From JANRKF01 sp964518725 (GTDB lineage Bacteria; Pseudomonadota; Alphaproteobacteria; Rickettsiales; SXRF01): DNA of 64,000 nt. The notes beneath the pieces were generated by a model. It was not told the origin of the DNA and did not search any database. It saw only the letters and a program-made list of their open reading frames with translations. The stretch spans positions 1 to 64,000 of the forward strand of contig CAZFKP010000013.1 in the NCBI GenBank assembly GCA_964518725.1, read 5' to 3'. Below are positions 25,295 to 34,194 of this stretch, piece by piece (the stretch's first letter is position 1; every line of letters starts with the position of its first letter). The translations under genes were made by a program, and so were the position numbers.

Positions 25295-26994
25295 GTCTCT
25301 TAAAAATCTACATTCCGCTGCTGCCGGTGTTGCTGATTGGGTTGTGGCTGGCGCATGAGAATGCCTTCATGCAGGATGACGCCTATATTTCGTATAATTA
25401 TGCCAAGTGGTTCTCGCGGGGCTATGGGCTGGTATGGTATCCCGGTTCGACGGAATTCGGATACACGAATTTCCTCTACACCTTCATGATCGGCGTGGCG
25501 ATGCTGTTTCGGATCGACCCGGAAACCGCCTCAAACTGTATCAATGTCGTATCGTTCATTGGGTGCCTGATCGTTGGTTATGCCATTGCAATCCGGGTGA
25601 TTAAGCATCGCGGTCTCGCCCTGTTGCCGATGTTGCTGCTCGCCACCCACCACACTTTCACCGCCTATGCGACCGGCGGCCTGGAGACCATGTGGGTGAC
25701 GCTGCTTGTCACGACATTCTACTGGCAGATACTCGCATTGCCGGAACAGCCGCAGGACGAACATTATTTCCGGCTCGGCACCCTTGCGGCAATCGCGTTG
25801 CTTTCCCGGCTAGATACGGCATTGCTGCTGTTCCCGGGATATGGGTTTGTGTTGCTTGCCGGCATGCGTCGCCGCAACCTTCGCGCCCTGATCGTGCAGC
25901 TTCTCCGCATGCGCCATGCCATCATCATTCCCGTGGTGGTCGTGATTGGGTTCATGCTCTGCTGTTTCCTTGCCTATGGTTACACGCTTCCCACCAGCTT
26001 CTATGTGAAAATGCCCGGCGAGGATAATCTGGTAAAATATGGGCTGCACTACCTTGTGCTCTATAACATGCTGCATCTCTACCTGCCGTTCATGGTGCCG
26101 GCAGTCGTGATGTATTTCTTCCTGCGCCGGCGGCATATCAGGAAATTTGGACAAGGGTTTTTCCTGCTGCTTGCCGTGCTTGCCGTGTGGCTTGCGTACC
26201 TTGTGTATGTCGGCGGGGATTTTATGGAATTCCGTTTCCTTGTGCCGGTGCTCCTCTTTTACCACCTGCTATTATTCCGCCTGCTGATCGTGTTGTTTCC
26301 AGTGCGGGGCACCTGGGTGTCGCTTGCGGTTTATTTTGCCTTTCTTGCCGGTAATTTCCTGCATGCCGAGCTGTTCGTATCCAAGCCGGGGATACCCGAT
26401 TTCAACCAGATTCCAAAACGGTTTGAATATGCATTCGTGGAAAGCACCGATACGCTGGAAGACTGGATCAGTGCGCCGAATGCCAATTGGCGGTTGGTTG
26501 GGATGCGCCTGCACGAGCTGTTTTATCGCGGCTCGCATGATGATGTAAAAATCGCGGTCGGCAATGCTGGGTTGATTCCTTACTTCTCTGATCTGCCGGC
26601 ATTTGATGTGCTTGGGCTTAACTCACGTGCCACGATCAGGAATCATAATAATTCCAAGCTAAGAGCCTATTATTACGAAATCGACCGCCCGGGTCATAAA
26701 ATGGTCGCCAGCGATGATTTGCTGGTAAAATATGCGGTCACGCTCAACTTCGCTTTCCCACAGGCAATGTGCAAGGAGCATGAGCGGTATATATTCTCGC
26801 CTAACGAGGCGACACTTTTCCCATTCACCCGGCACGAAACCTTGTTCATCCCATTGAATAACGGTTGTTTTGCGGTTGCGGATTACGTGACGCCCCACCC
26901 GGAAATCGAGGAGATGCTGGCCAATAAAACCATTATCCGTTACCGCGATGTCAAGAGCGTGACTGCTTGTCCGGACTGGCTGTGCCTCGAATAA
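25276..26994 (+). CDS. GT-C type membrane glycosyltransferase with DDAYI motif
   Basis: The 572-residue product has about ten membrane segments and a C-terminal soluble part. The first periplasmic loop carries MQDDAYISYNYAKWFSRG and later EFGYTNFLYTF, the DDxYIS...GYTNF pattern of AftB-like and related polyprenyl-phosphate-sugar transferases; the paired Asp are expected catalytic residues. It overlaps the previous glycosyltransferase by 19 bases, which suggests a shared envelope glycosylation task. The exact donor and acceptor cannot be read from sequence. Confidence 0.75.
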   Translation: MAQKILGLLKIYIPLLPVLLIGLWLAHENAFMQDDAYISYNYAKWFSRGYGLVWYPGSTEFGYTNFLYTFMIGVAMLFRIDPETASNCINVVSFIGCLIVGYAIAIRVIKHRGLALLPMLLLATHHTFTAYATGGLETMWVTLLVTTFYWQILALPEQPQDEHYFRLGTLAAIALLSRLDTALLLFPGYGFVLLAGMRRRNLRALIVQLLRMRHAIIIPVVVVIGFMLCCFLAYGYTLPTSFYVKMPGEDNLVKYGLHYLVLYNMLHLYLPFMVPAVVMYFFLRRRHIRKFGQGFFLLLAVLAVWLAYLVYVGGDFMEFRFLVPVLLFYHLLLFRLLIVLFPVRGTWVSLAVYFAFLAGNFLHAELFVSKPGIPDFNQIPKRFEYAFVESTDTLEDWISAPNANWRLVGMRLHELFYRGSHDDVKIAVGNAGLIPYFSDLPAFDVLGLNSRATIRNHNNSKLRAYYYEIDRPGHKMVASDDLLVKYAVTLNFAFPQAMCKEHERYIFSPNEATLFPFTRHETLFIPLNNGCFAVADYVTPHPEIEEMLANKTIIRYRDVKSVTACPDWLCLE

Positions 26995-27005
26995 GTGATT
27001 CAGGC

Positions 27006-27033
27006 TTGCACCACGCCGCCAATGGTCTATAGC
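27006..27033 (+). promoter_or_regulatory. Possible promoter for aspS
   Basis: TTGCAC at 27006-27011 and TATAGC at 27028-27033, 16 bases apart, lie in the 75-base gap before aspS. The match to the housekeeping consensus is moderate, and a second TAATAG lies just downstream. Confidence 0.4.
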
Positions 27034-27069
27034 TAATAGCCCTAAATTCATCCTTATTCCGGTTATTTT

Positions 27070-28890
27070 ATGCACTCCTACCGTACCCATCACTGCAACC
27101 AGCTCACCAACGCCGATGTTGGCCAAACGGTCAAACTCTCCGGCTGGGTTCACCGCAAGCGCGACCATGGCGAGCTATTGTTTGTCGATTTGCGCGACCA
27201 TTACGGCATCACGCAGCTGGTGGCGACCAGTGGCGGCAAGCATTTTTCGGCACTCACCGAGGTGAAGCTCGAAAGTGTTATCACCGTGTCGGGCAAGGTG
27301 GTGGCGCGGGCGCCTGAAACCATCAATAAAGAACTCCCTACCGGCGAAATCGAACTGCATGTTGACGAGTACAAGCTGGAATCAGCTGCCGAGCCGCTGC
27401 CGTTGCAGGTCAATGCCGACCGCGAGCAACCGGAAGAAACCCGCCTCAAATACCGCTTCCTGGATTTGCGCCGCGAGAAGCTGCATAAAAACATTCTGCT
27501 CCGCTCGCAGGTGATCGCCAGTCTCCGCAAACGCATGACGGCAGCTGGGTTCAATGAATTCCAGACTCCCATTCTCACTGCTTCCAGCCCGGAAGGCGCC
27601 CGCGACTATCTGGTGCCGAGTCGCATCCATCCCGGCAAGTTCTATGCGTTGCCGCAAGCACCGCAGCAGTTCAAACAATTGCTGATGGTATCGGGCTTCG
27701 ACAAATACTTCCAGATTGCGCCCTGCTTCCGGGATGAGGACGGCAGGGCCGACCGCAGCCCTGGCGAATTCTACCAGCTTGATATTGAGATGAGTTTCGT
27801 GACGCAGGATGATGTGTTCGCTGCCATCGAACCCGTGCTCGAAGGCGTGTTCAAGGAATTCGGCACGAAAGAAGTCACTCCCGCGCCGTTCAAGCGCATC
27901 ACTTACGCCGAGGCGATGCTGAAATACGGTAGTGATAAACCCGATACCCGAAACCCGCTGGTCATTTCGGATGTCACTGACGTGTGGCGCGGCTCCGGCT
28001 TCGGCATTTTCAATAAAGTGATCGAAGGCGGTGGCGTAGTGCGTGCAATACCCGCCCCCGGTTGCGCCGATAAGCCCAGGAGCTTCTTCGATAACATGAT
28101 TGAGTTCGCCAAGCTGCAAGGCGCGCAGGGTCTGGCTTATATCGGTTTCGATGCCAATGATGAACCCAAAGGCCCGATTGCAAAATTTCTTGCTCCCGAA
28201 AAACTCGCCGAGCTGAAGAAAACTGCTGGCTTGAAACCGGGCGATGCGGTCTTCTTCTCCAGCGGCACGCCGCTTTCCGCCGCCAAACTTGCCGGTGCGG
28301 TGCGTACGCATCTCGGCAACGAACTTGGCCTCATCAAGCAGGGCGTGTATGAATTCCTGTGGGTTGTCGATTTCCCGTATTTCGAATATGATGAAGACGA
28401 AAAGAAAATTATCTTTTCGCACAATCCATTCTCAATGCCCCAGGGGGGTATGGAAGCGTTGCTCACCAAGGATCCGCTCTCCATCCTCGCTTATCAGTAT
28501 GACATCGTCTGCAACGGGGTGGAGCTTTCCTCCGGCGCGATCCGTAACCACAAGCCAGACATCATGTATAAGGCGTTCGAGATCGCCGGATATGGCCCCG
28601 AAGTGGTGGATAAAAAATTCGGCGGCATGATCTCGGCCTTCAAGTTCGGCGCGCCGCCGCACGGTGGGCTTGCCCCGGGCGTCGACCGCATGGTGATGCT
28701 GTTGGCCGACGAACCGAACATCCGCGAAGTCATTGCCTTCCCGATGAACCAGAAAGCGGAAGATCTGCTGATGCAGGCGCCAAACGTGGCCGAAGATAAG
28801 CAGCTCCGCGAGTTGCATTTGCAGCTCTCGCCAAAAGCGCTGAAAACTTTGGCGGAAGAGAAAGAACAGAACAAGGGCGAGGCGGCATAA
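27070..28890 (+). CDS. aspS: Aspartyl-tRNA synthetase (probably non-discriminating)
   Basis: This class IIb synthetase charges tRNA-Asp, and in most alphaproteobacteria also tRNA-Asn for later amidation by GatCAB. The 606-residue product has the OB anticodon-binding domain (KLSGWVHRKRDHGELLFVDLRD), motif 2 FRDEDGRADRSPGEFYQL, the bacterial GAD insert (about 290-420) and motif 3 GLAPGVDRMVMLL. The RADRSPGEF form with the extra SPG is typical of alphaproteobacteria. Non-discriminating behaviour is inferred from lineage only. Confidence 0.96.
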   Translation: MHSYRTHHCNQLTNADVGQTVKLSGWVHRKRDHGELLFVDLRDHYGITQLVATSGGKHFSALTEVKLESVITVSGKVVARAPETINKELPTGEIELHVDEYKLESAAEPLPLQVNADREQPEETRLKYRFLDLRREKLHKNILLRSQVIASLRKRMTAAGFNEFQTPILTASSPEGARDYLVPSRIHPGKFYALPQAPQQFKQLLMVSGFDKYFQIAPCFRDEDGRADRSPGEFYQLDIEMSFVTQDDVFAAIEPVLEGVFKEFGTKEVTPAPFKRITYAEAMLKYGSDKPDTRNPLVISDVTDVWRGSGFGIFNKVIEGGGVVRAIPAPGCADKPRSFFDNMIEFAKLQGAQGLAYIGFDANDEPKGPIAKFLAPEKLAELKKTAGLKPGDAVFFSSGTPLSAAKLAGAVRTHLGNELGLIKQGVYEFLWVVDFPYFEYDEDEKKIIFSHNPFSMPQGGMEALLTKDPLSILAYQYDIVCNGVELSSGAIRNHKPDIMYKAFEIAGYGPEVVDKKFGGMISAFKFGAPPHGGLAPGVDRMVMLLADEPNIREVIAFPMNQKAEDLLMQAPNVAEDKQLRELHLQLSPKALKTLAEEKEQNKGEAA

Positions 28891-28899
28891 GAGGAAATG

Positions 28900-29475
28900 A
28901 TGGCCACGGAAGAAACCAACCATCAGCTAAAATTAGATAAGGGATTGGCAAGCTTCTTTGCGCGCCCCGGACTGGATGGCAATGCTGGAATTCAGGAGGC
29001 GTTGACTAAAATCGCCCGCCGCGGCCTGGAGATGTTGGAAATGCAGGTGGGATTAGAAAGCACCGAGGTTCCCACGGTGGGCACTGGAATGTTTGCAAAA
29101 CATCCGCGCTTTAGAGGTAAGCTAAAAAATGAGCAACTGCTGCGTATTAACGTGCATCTGGCGCAGTGGGTAGAAGACAGCAAGGAGGAGCTTATCTCAG
29201 GCTTTCCGCAAACGCTGGAAAAGTATAAAGCGGATTACTTAGTGCCGACCCTTGAACGCTATAAGGTAGTCAGTGGAAATGATTTAGAGCCATGTGATGT
29301 CGCGGATTATCTGGTGGGGAGTGCCATTAAGATACTGGTCAATACGTTAGGTGAAGACCGCTGCCATGTAACCGACTATGATAGCCCGCAACTGCCCACC
29401 ACCCAGCTTTTGAGGCAACAAATGGATATTATATTCGATACCCCCGCCGTAGATTTCCCGCGTCGTTCAACATGA
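28900..29475 (+). CDS. Orphan hypothetical protein
   Basis: I do not recognise this 191-residue protein. It is soluble and mainly helical, with no signal peptide or membrane segment. A middle region has WVEDSKEELISGFPQTLEKYKADYL-type amphipathic helices. It ends in a basic PRRST tail. The second of two tandem ATG codons (28900) has the better AGGA spacing. It starts ten bases after aspS and its stop overlaps the nitrilase start by four bases, so it is expressed with them. Its coding sequence looks more AT-rich than aspS. Confidence 0.7.
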   Translation: MATEETNHQLKLDKGLASFFARPGLDGNAGIQEALTKIARRGLEMLEMQVGLESTEVPTVGTGMFAKHPRFRGKLKNEQLLRINVHLAQWVEDSKEELISGFPQTLEKYKADYLVPTLERYKVVSGNDLEPCDVADYLVGSAIKILVNTLGEDRCHVTDYDSPQLPTTQLLRQQMDIIFDTPAVDFPRRST

Positions 29476-30281
29476 AACTGGCGCTCCTGCAGCTTAACTC
29501 CGGTTCCGACATGGCAGAAAATATCGCCATGGTGGAAGGGTTCGTGGTGCAGGCGGTGGGGCAGGGGGCGGAGTTCATCGCCACCCCGGAAAATACGTTC
29601 CTGATGCAGGAGCCGGGCAGCGAACGCAATAGTTACCCGCAGGATACCCACCCAGGGGTATTGGCCGCCCAAGGTTGGGCGAAGCACTATGCGGTGTGGA
29701 TCTTGCTCGGAAGCGTCTTTGTGGCGACGGAAGAAGCCGGTAAAATGTTCAATCGTTCGCTGCTGATTAATCCCCAGGGGGGTATTGCTGCCACCTACGA
29801 TAAAATTCATCTGTTCGATGTCGAGGTGGGCGATGGGCAGGTCTATCACGAATCGGCAAAAATTGCGGCGGGAGGCAAAGCCGTTGTGACGCCATGCGCG
29901 GGCGCGGTGCTCGGCATGACGATGTGTTACGATGTGCGTTTCCCGCAGCTTTACCGCATGCTGGCGAAGGCCGGAGCGCAAATCCTTGCCGTTCCGGCAG
30001 CGTTCACGCAGGTTACCGGCGAAGCGCACTGGCATACGCTGCTGCGGGCACGGGCTATCGAAAATGGCTGCTTCGTTATTGCCCCGGCACAAACCGGCAC
30101 GCATCCAGGCAACCGAAAAACCTATGGCCATTCATTGGTGGTGGATCCCTGGGGGGGTATCGTCGCCGATGGCGGAACGGAACCGGGGGTGACGATGGTG
30201 CAGATCGATCTGGGCGAAGTAAAAAAAACGCGGGCGCGGATTCCCAGTTTGCAGCATGACAGGCCGTTCGATTTCGTGTAG
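29472..30281 (+). CDS. Carbon-nitrogen hydrolase (nitrilase superfamily, Nit1/omega-amidase-like)
   Basis: These enzymes hydrolyse amide bonds of small metabolites; close relatives clear deaminated glutathione or alpha-ketoglutaramate. The 269-residue product holds the Glu-Lys-Cys triad: Glu in ATPENTFLMQ, Lys in TYDKIHLFDVEV and Cys in GMTMCYDVRFPQLYR. The C-terminus has ENGCFVIAPAQTGTHPGNR and YGHSLVVDPWG. Its start overlaps the preceding orphan gene by four bases. The exact substrate is inferred from family only. Confidence 0.92.
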   Translation: MKLALLQLNSGSDMAENIAMVEGFVVQAVGQGAEFIATPENTFLMQEPGSERNSYPQDTHPGVLAAQGWAKHYAVWILLGSVFVATEEAGKMFNRSLLINPQGGIAATYDKIHLFDVEVGDGQVYHESAKIAAGGKAVVTPCAGAVLGMTMCYDVRFPQLYRMLAKAGAQILAVPAAFTQVTGEAHWHTLLRARAIENGCFVIAPAQTGTHPGNRKTYGHSLVVDPWGGIVADGGTEPGVTMVQIDLGEVKKTRARIPSLQHDRPFDFV

Positions 30282-30290
30282 CTTGCCGGT

Positions 30291-30923
30291 ATGGATTTAG
30301 AATTTATCAAAACTGCGTTCCTGACCTTGTTCGTCGCCGTCGACCCGCCGGGGCTCGCTACGCTGTTTCTGTCGCTCACCGCGCATTTGTCGCTGGCACA
30401 GCGCAAAAGTGTGGCGTCGCGTGCGGTGGTCATCGCCTGGTGCATCCTTACGGCCTCGGCGCTGGGCGGCAAAGATTTTCTGGAAATGCTCGGCGTGAGC
30501 ATTCCGGCCTTCCGTATTGCGGGAGGATTGTTACTATTTTCTATCGCTGCCGAAATGGTGTTCGAGCGCCGCGAGCAACGGCGTAGCAACTCGGCGGAAG
30601 TGGCGGTGAATGAGCATAAAAGCCTCGCTGCGTTCCCGCTGGCCATGCCGCTCATGGCCGGCCCCGGCGCAATTACTGCCACTATTTTGCAGGCAAGCCA
30701 TGCACAGGGCAGTATCATGAACATCGTTGCGCTGATTGGTGTGGTAACGGCAGTGATCGGTTGCTGCTTCATCAGCTTCAGGCTGGCCAATCACATCGAT
30801 AAAATTCTAGGCGTGAGCGGCCGCATGATCCTCGCCCGCCTGCTGGGCGTGCTGCTCGCCGCCATCGCTGTGCAGACGGTGGGGGATGGGGTGTTTGCGT
30901 TTATCGCCGCCAAGAATCTTTAG
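30291..30923 (+). CDS. MarC family integral membrane protein
   Basis: The 210-residue product has six hydrophobic segments with FVAVDPPGLATLF in TM1, GVSIPAFRIAGGLLLF and FPLAMPLMAGPGAI, all typical of MarC/YchE proteins. The function of the family is unsettled, and early links to antibiotic resistance were not confirmed. It follows the nitrilase gene by nine bases. Its 3' end overlaps ubiG on the other strand by 23 bases. Confidence 0.9.
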   Translation: MDLEFIKTAFLTLFVAVDPPGLATLFLSLTAHLSLAQRKSVASRAVVIAWCILTASALGGKDFLEMLGVSIPAFRIAGGLLLFSIAAEMVFERREQRRSNSAEVAVNEHKSLAAFPLAMPLMAGPGAITATILQASHAQGSIMNIVALIGVVTAVIGCCFISFRLANHIDKILGVSGRMILARLLGVLLAAIAVQTVGDGVFAFIAAKNL

Positions 30924-31614
30924 CGTTTATTCCACTAAGCGCGTAATTCACGCTGAGGTCGTTCGTATCCCAGCGCCATTTGAAAGTAAGCGGGTTCATC
31001 ACCATGCCGCGCATATCATCGACGACGACGCCGTGTTTTTCCAGCTCGCGTACCAGCTCATGGGGACGCACGAATTTGCTCCATGTGTGCGTGCCCTTCG
31101 GTAGCCAGCGGAGCACATATTCCGCGCCGATAATGGCGAGCGCATAAGATTTGGCGGTGCGGTTGATCGTAGACATGAAAATCCGCCCGCCGGGTTTTAT
31201 CAGCTTGCAGGTGGCGGCAACAAAGGCCGGGATATCGGCCACATGTTCGATGATTTCAAGTGCCAGTACCACGTCGAACTGCCCGTCCATCGCTTCGGCG
31301 GTCGTACAGCGGTAATCAATGGCAAGCCCTGATTTTTCGGCATGCAGCGCCGCCACCCGGATGTTTTTCTCCGAGGCATCGATGGCGGTGACCTGAAACC
31401 CCACACGGGCGAGCGGTTCGGCAATCAATCCACCGCCGCAGCCAATGTCGAGCAGTGTCGCCACCATTCCAAGCTGGCTTTTGATCCATTCAATCCGTAG
31501 TGGGTTGATCCGGTGCAGGGGGGCGAATTTCCCCTGTGGATCCCACCATTCGTCGGCAATTGCCGAGAATCGGGCGATTTCTTCCGGGTCAACGGTTGTT
31601 TTTGCATTTTGCAT
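30901..31614 (-). CDS. ubiG: Ubiquinone biosynthesis O-methyltransferase UbiG
   Basis: UbiG carries out both O-methylations of ubiquinone synthesis using SAM. The 237-residue product has the typical start region RFSAIADEWWDPQGKFAPLHRINPLR (RFSAIADEWWDPQGKF, PLHRINPLR), the SAM motif LLDIGCGGGLIAEPLAR and the C-terminal VNYALSGI. The ATG at 31614 is chosen because family homology begins soon after it; open frame upstream has a poor hydrophobic sequence. No strong ribosome binding site is seen. The promoter region is shared with the divergent acetyltransferase gene. Confidence 0.94.
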   Translation of the reverse strand: MQNAKTTVDPEEIARFSAIADEWWDPQGKFAPLHRINPLRIEWIKSQLGMVATLLDIGCGGGLIAEPLARVGFQVTAIDASEKNIRVAALHAEKSGLAIDYRCTTAEAMDGQFDVVLALEIIEHVADIPAFVAATCKLIKPGGRIFMSTINRTAKSYALAIIGAEYVLRWLPKGTHTWSKFVRPHELVRELEKHGVVVDDMRGMVMNPLTFKWRWDTNDLSVNYALSGINAKDSWRR

Positions 31615-31628
31615 GAGGGTGTTATAAT
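31602..31628 (+). promoter_or_regulatory. Promoter for the TPR-acetyltransferase gene
   Basis: A perfect TATAAT at 31623-31628 lies 23 bases before the ATG at 31652, with TTGCAT at 31602-31607, 15 bases upstream. The -35 region overlaps the first codons of the divergent ubiG. The spacing is a little short but the -10 is consensus. Confidence 0.5.
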
Positions 31629-31651
31629 CTACCGCCAGAAAGAAGGAAAGC

Positions 31652-32446
31652 ATGCTCGATAAAAAAATCGTGGTCGATAATATAAACATTGTCATGCGTA
31701 AGCTATTCGGCGTAGAGCCGGGCTGGCACCGCGAACTGGATATTGTAAAAAACAACTATGCGCTGGCACGCAGCTACATTGCCGCCGGCAAGTATCGTGA
31801 CGCGCTATTCCGCCTGAAACTCCTGCTGTGGCTTGACCCTAAGCATAAGACCGGGCTGCTTGACCTTGCCCGCACCTATATCGCCCTCGACAAGCTCCCG
31901 GCGGCAAACAAGGCACTTGCACAGCTGCTGGCGCTCGACGCCCATCACGCCGAAGCCAAGAAGCTTAAAGCCGCGATCGCCAGCGGCAAGGTAAGCATCG
32001 CCCCGGCACTTGAGGTGGCGCAGGAAATGGACGCCAAGCCGCTCCACTTTGTGCATAAGGAATCGTTCCCGCTCTATTGGAAGGAAAGCGAAATCTCCGA
32101 TATGCTGATGACCAGCGGCACCCGTGGCTGGCTCGCCCGCATGGGGCAGCCGGTGGGGATGCTCATGACCCGCGCCCAGTTCGAACAGGCGGAAATCCTG
32201 ACCATCGCCGTGGTACCGAGCGCCAGGCGCGGTGGCATTGCTGCCCGGCTTATGGCCGAAGCGGAAAAATCGCTGGTCGCTGAGGGCGTGAAGAAAATCT
32301 TCCTCGAAGTGGCGGAAAACAACGCTGCCGCGCTCGCGCTCTACCGGCGAATAGGCTATAGCGAGGTCAGCCGCCGGACGGGATATTACAAACAGCCCGA
32401 CGGTTCATCCATCGATGCGCTTGTCATGAGCAAAGAACTTTTATAA
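31652..32446 (+). CDS. TPR-like domain fused to RimI-type GNAT acetyltransferase
   Basis: The 264-residue protein has two parts. Residues 30-110 form helical repeats of TPR type (ALARSYIAAGKYRDALFRLKLLLWLDP, then LLDLARTYIALDKLPAANKALAQLLALD, each given as family-like pairs of helices). Residues 120-264 are a GNAT domain with LTIAVVPSARRGGIAARLM (acetyl-CoA site), FLEVAENNAAALALYRRIGY and RTGYYKQPDGSSIDALVM, very close to RimI, which acetylates the N-terminus of ribosomal protein S18. The TPR part is not normal for RimI and may select a partner. An AGAAGGAAAGC site precedes the ATG. Confidence 0.82.
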   Translation: MLDKKIVVDNINIVMRKLFGVEPGWHRELDIVKNNYALARSYIAAGKYRDALFRLKLLLWLDPKHKTGLLDLARTYIALDKLPAANKALAQLLALDAHHAEAKKLKAAIASGKVSIAPALEVAQEMDAKPLHFVHKESFPLYWKESEISDMLMTSGTRGWLARMGQPVGMLMTRAQFEQAEILTIAVVPSARRGGIAARLMAEAEKSLVAEGVKKIFLEVAENNAAALALYRRIGYSEVSRRTGYYKQPDGSSIDALVMSKELL

Positions 32447-32458
32447 ACAACATCCCCT

Positions 32459-33685
32459 ATGGCACTTATCGTACAAAAATTCGGAGGCACGTCGGTTGCG
32501 ACCATTGAGCGCATCCGCAATGTTGCCACCAAAGTGAAAAAAGAACTGGATAAGGGCAACCAGGTGGCGGTTGTTGTTTCTGCCATGGCGGGCGTCACCA
32601 ACCAGCTGGTTGGCTACGTGCAGGAGCTCTCCCGGCTGGAGAGCGCCATCGCCTGGGAGGAATATGACCAGGTGGTTTCTTCCGGCGAGCAAATTACCAG
32701 CGGGCTGCTTTCCCTCTGCCTCAATGAAATGGAGATTCCGGCGCAGAGCTTCACCGGCTGGCAGATGCCGCTTAAAACCGACAAGGCGCATGGCCGCGCC
32801 CGGATTGCCTCCATTGATGCCACAAAAATGCACGCGGTGCTCGCTGCTGGAAAAGTGGTGGTGGTCGCGGGCTTTCAGGGTGTGGATGCGGAGGGAAGGG
32901 TGGCAACGCTGGGGCGCGGCGGGTCCGACACTTCGGCGGTGGCGCTGGCGGCCGCGCTTAAGGCTGACCGCTGCGATATTTATACCGACGTGGAAGGGGT
33001 TTATACCACCGACCCGCGCATTGTGCATGACGCTCGCAAGCTCGATAAAATAGCCTACGAAGAAATGCTGGAGTTGGCAAGTTTGGGCGCGAAAGTGCTG
33101 CAAACGCGCTCAGTGGAAATGGCGATGAACCATCAGGTGGTGGTGCAGGTGCTCACCAGCTTTGAAGATAAACCCGGAACGCTGCTTGTCGGCGAGGAGG
33201 AAATAGTGGAAAAAAGAAATGTTACGGGCATTGCCTATTCACGCGACGATGCACGGGTTCTCATCACGGCGATTGCCAACGTGCCGGGCATGGTGGCCGC
33301 GCTGTTTGGCCCGCTGTCGGACGCGGGCATCAATGTCGATATGATCGTGCAGAACATTACCGAAGATGGCAAAGCGACCGACATTACCTTCACCGTGCCG
33401 AACGTTGATTTGGAGCGCGCGCTGGCGGTGGTCGAAAAAATCAAGCCCGTGCTCAAGTACAAATCGGTGCTGGCGGATAAGAATGTAGCCAAAGTCTCGG
33501 TGGTGGGTGTTGGTATGCGCTCGCATGCCGGTGTCGCGCAGACGATGTTTAAGGCGCTGGCAGAAAAAAACATCAACATCCTCGTCATCTCCACCTCGGA
33601 AATCAAAATCAGTGTGCTGATTGCCGAGGAGTATATGGAACTGGCCGTGCGGGCGCTGCACGCCGCCTTTGAACTTGAGAAATAG
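32459..33685 (+). CDS. lysC: Aspartokinase
   Basis: Aspartokinase phosphorylates aspartate in the first step toward lysine, threonine and methionine. The 408-residue product has the start motif LIVQKFGGTSV, GRGGSDTSAVALAAALKAD, and YTDVEGVYTTDPR, then two ACT domains in the C-terminal 150 residues (TGIAYSRDDARVLITAI, KVSVVGVGMRSHAGVA) that usually mediate feedback inhibition by lysine and threonine. The next pathway gene, asd, lies at 49-50 kb. It follows the acetyltransferase gene by 12 bases. Confidence 0.96.
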   Translation: MALIVQKFGGTSVATIERIRNVATKVKKELDKGNQVAVVVSAMAGVTNQLVGYVQELSRLESAIAWEEYDQVVSSGEQITSGLLSLCLNEMEIPAQSFTGWQMPLKTDKAHGRARIASIDATKMHAVLAAGKVVVVAGFQGVDAEGRVATLGRGGSDTSAVALAAALKADRCDIYTDVEGVYTTDPRIVHDARKLDKIAYEEMLELASLGAKVLQTRSVEMAMNHQVVVQVLTSFEDKPGTLLVGEEEIVEKRNVTGIAYSRDDARVLITAIANVPGMVAALFGPLSDAGINVDMIVQNITEDGKATDITFTVPNVDLERALAVVEKIKPVLKYKSVLADKNVAKVSVVGVGMRSHAGVAQTMFKALAEKNINILVISTSEIKISVLIAEEYMELAVRALHAAFELEK

Positions 33686-33691
33686 GGGGGC

Positions 33692-34180
33692 ATGTTGACG
33701 TCTGATGCCATAGAAAAACTATGGATTTTGGCCGACAAGTTAAGGCCGCTGGTCGAGCACATGGTGGCAGAGCCCGGCAGTAGATTAACGGGTACGATGT
33801 CTGCTTTACTTTCTCAGGATACAGGGGAAGCGCGCAGTGGCATGGCGATCATATTTCTTCAGGCGGCGAAAAATCATACGGTTGGTGCTAATCTGGAATC
33901 AGAATTTAAGTCGACCGGCTATACCCCTCGCCAGATCGCTGAGGAAGCGCTGGCGGTTTTGAATACCGCCTCGCCAGAAACTATTCGTTGGGCAATGGTT
34001 GAATCTGAAACCCCCGTTTCCAAAAGATACAATCTACACACCGTCGGTAATGGGCTTGATGATCTGGACGAGGTGGCGTGGAAAGAAATGTTGGAAAAAG
34101 TTGATCAGCTACTGCAAGATCGCCTGAATGTGACAGATAATACCCCATCACCACCCGCCAAAAGAGGCTGGGCGATGTAA
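33692..34180 (+). CDS. Orphan hypothetical protein
   Basis: I do not recognise this 162-residue soluble, helical protein. A GGGGGG stretch directly upstream of the ATG may act as its ribosome binding site, six bases after lysC. It has no Cys and no membrane segment. The last 18 residues are Pro-rich and basic (NTPSPPAKRGWAM). Being downstream of lysC it is probably cotranscribed with it. No role in amino acid synthesis is implied. Confidence 0.65.
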   Translation: MLTSDAIEKLWILADKLRPLVEHMVAEPGSRLTGTMSALLSQDTGEARSGMAIIFLQAAKNHTVGANLESEFKSTGYTPRQIAEEALAVLNTASPETIRWAMVESETPVSKRYNLHTVGNGLDDLDEVAWKEMLEKVDQLLQDRLNVTDNTPSPPAKRGWAM

Positions 34181-34194
34181 ATGCAGAAATTGCA

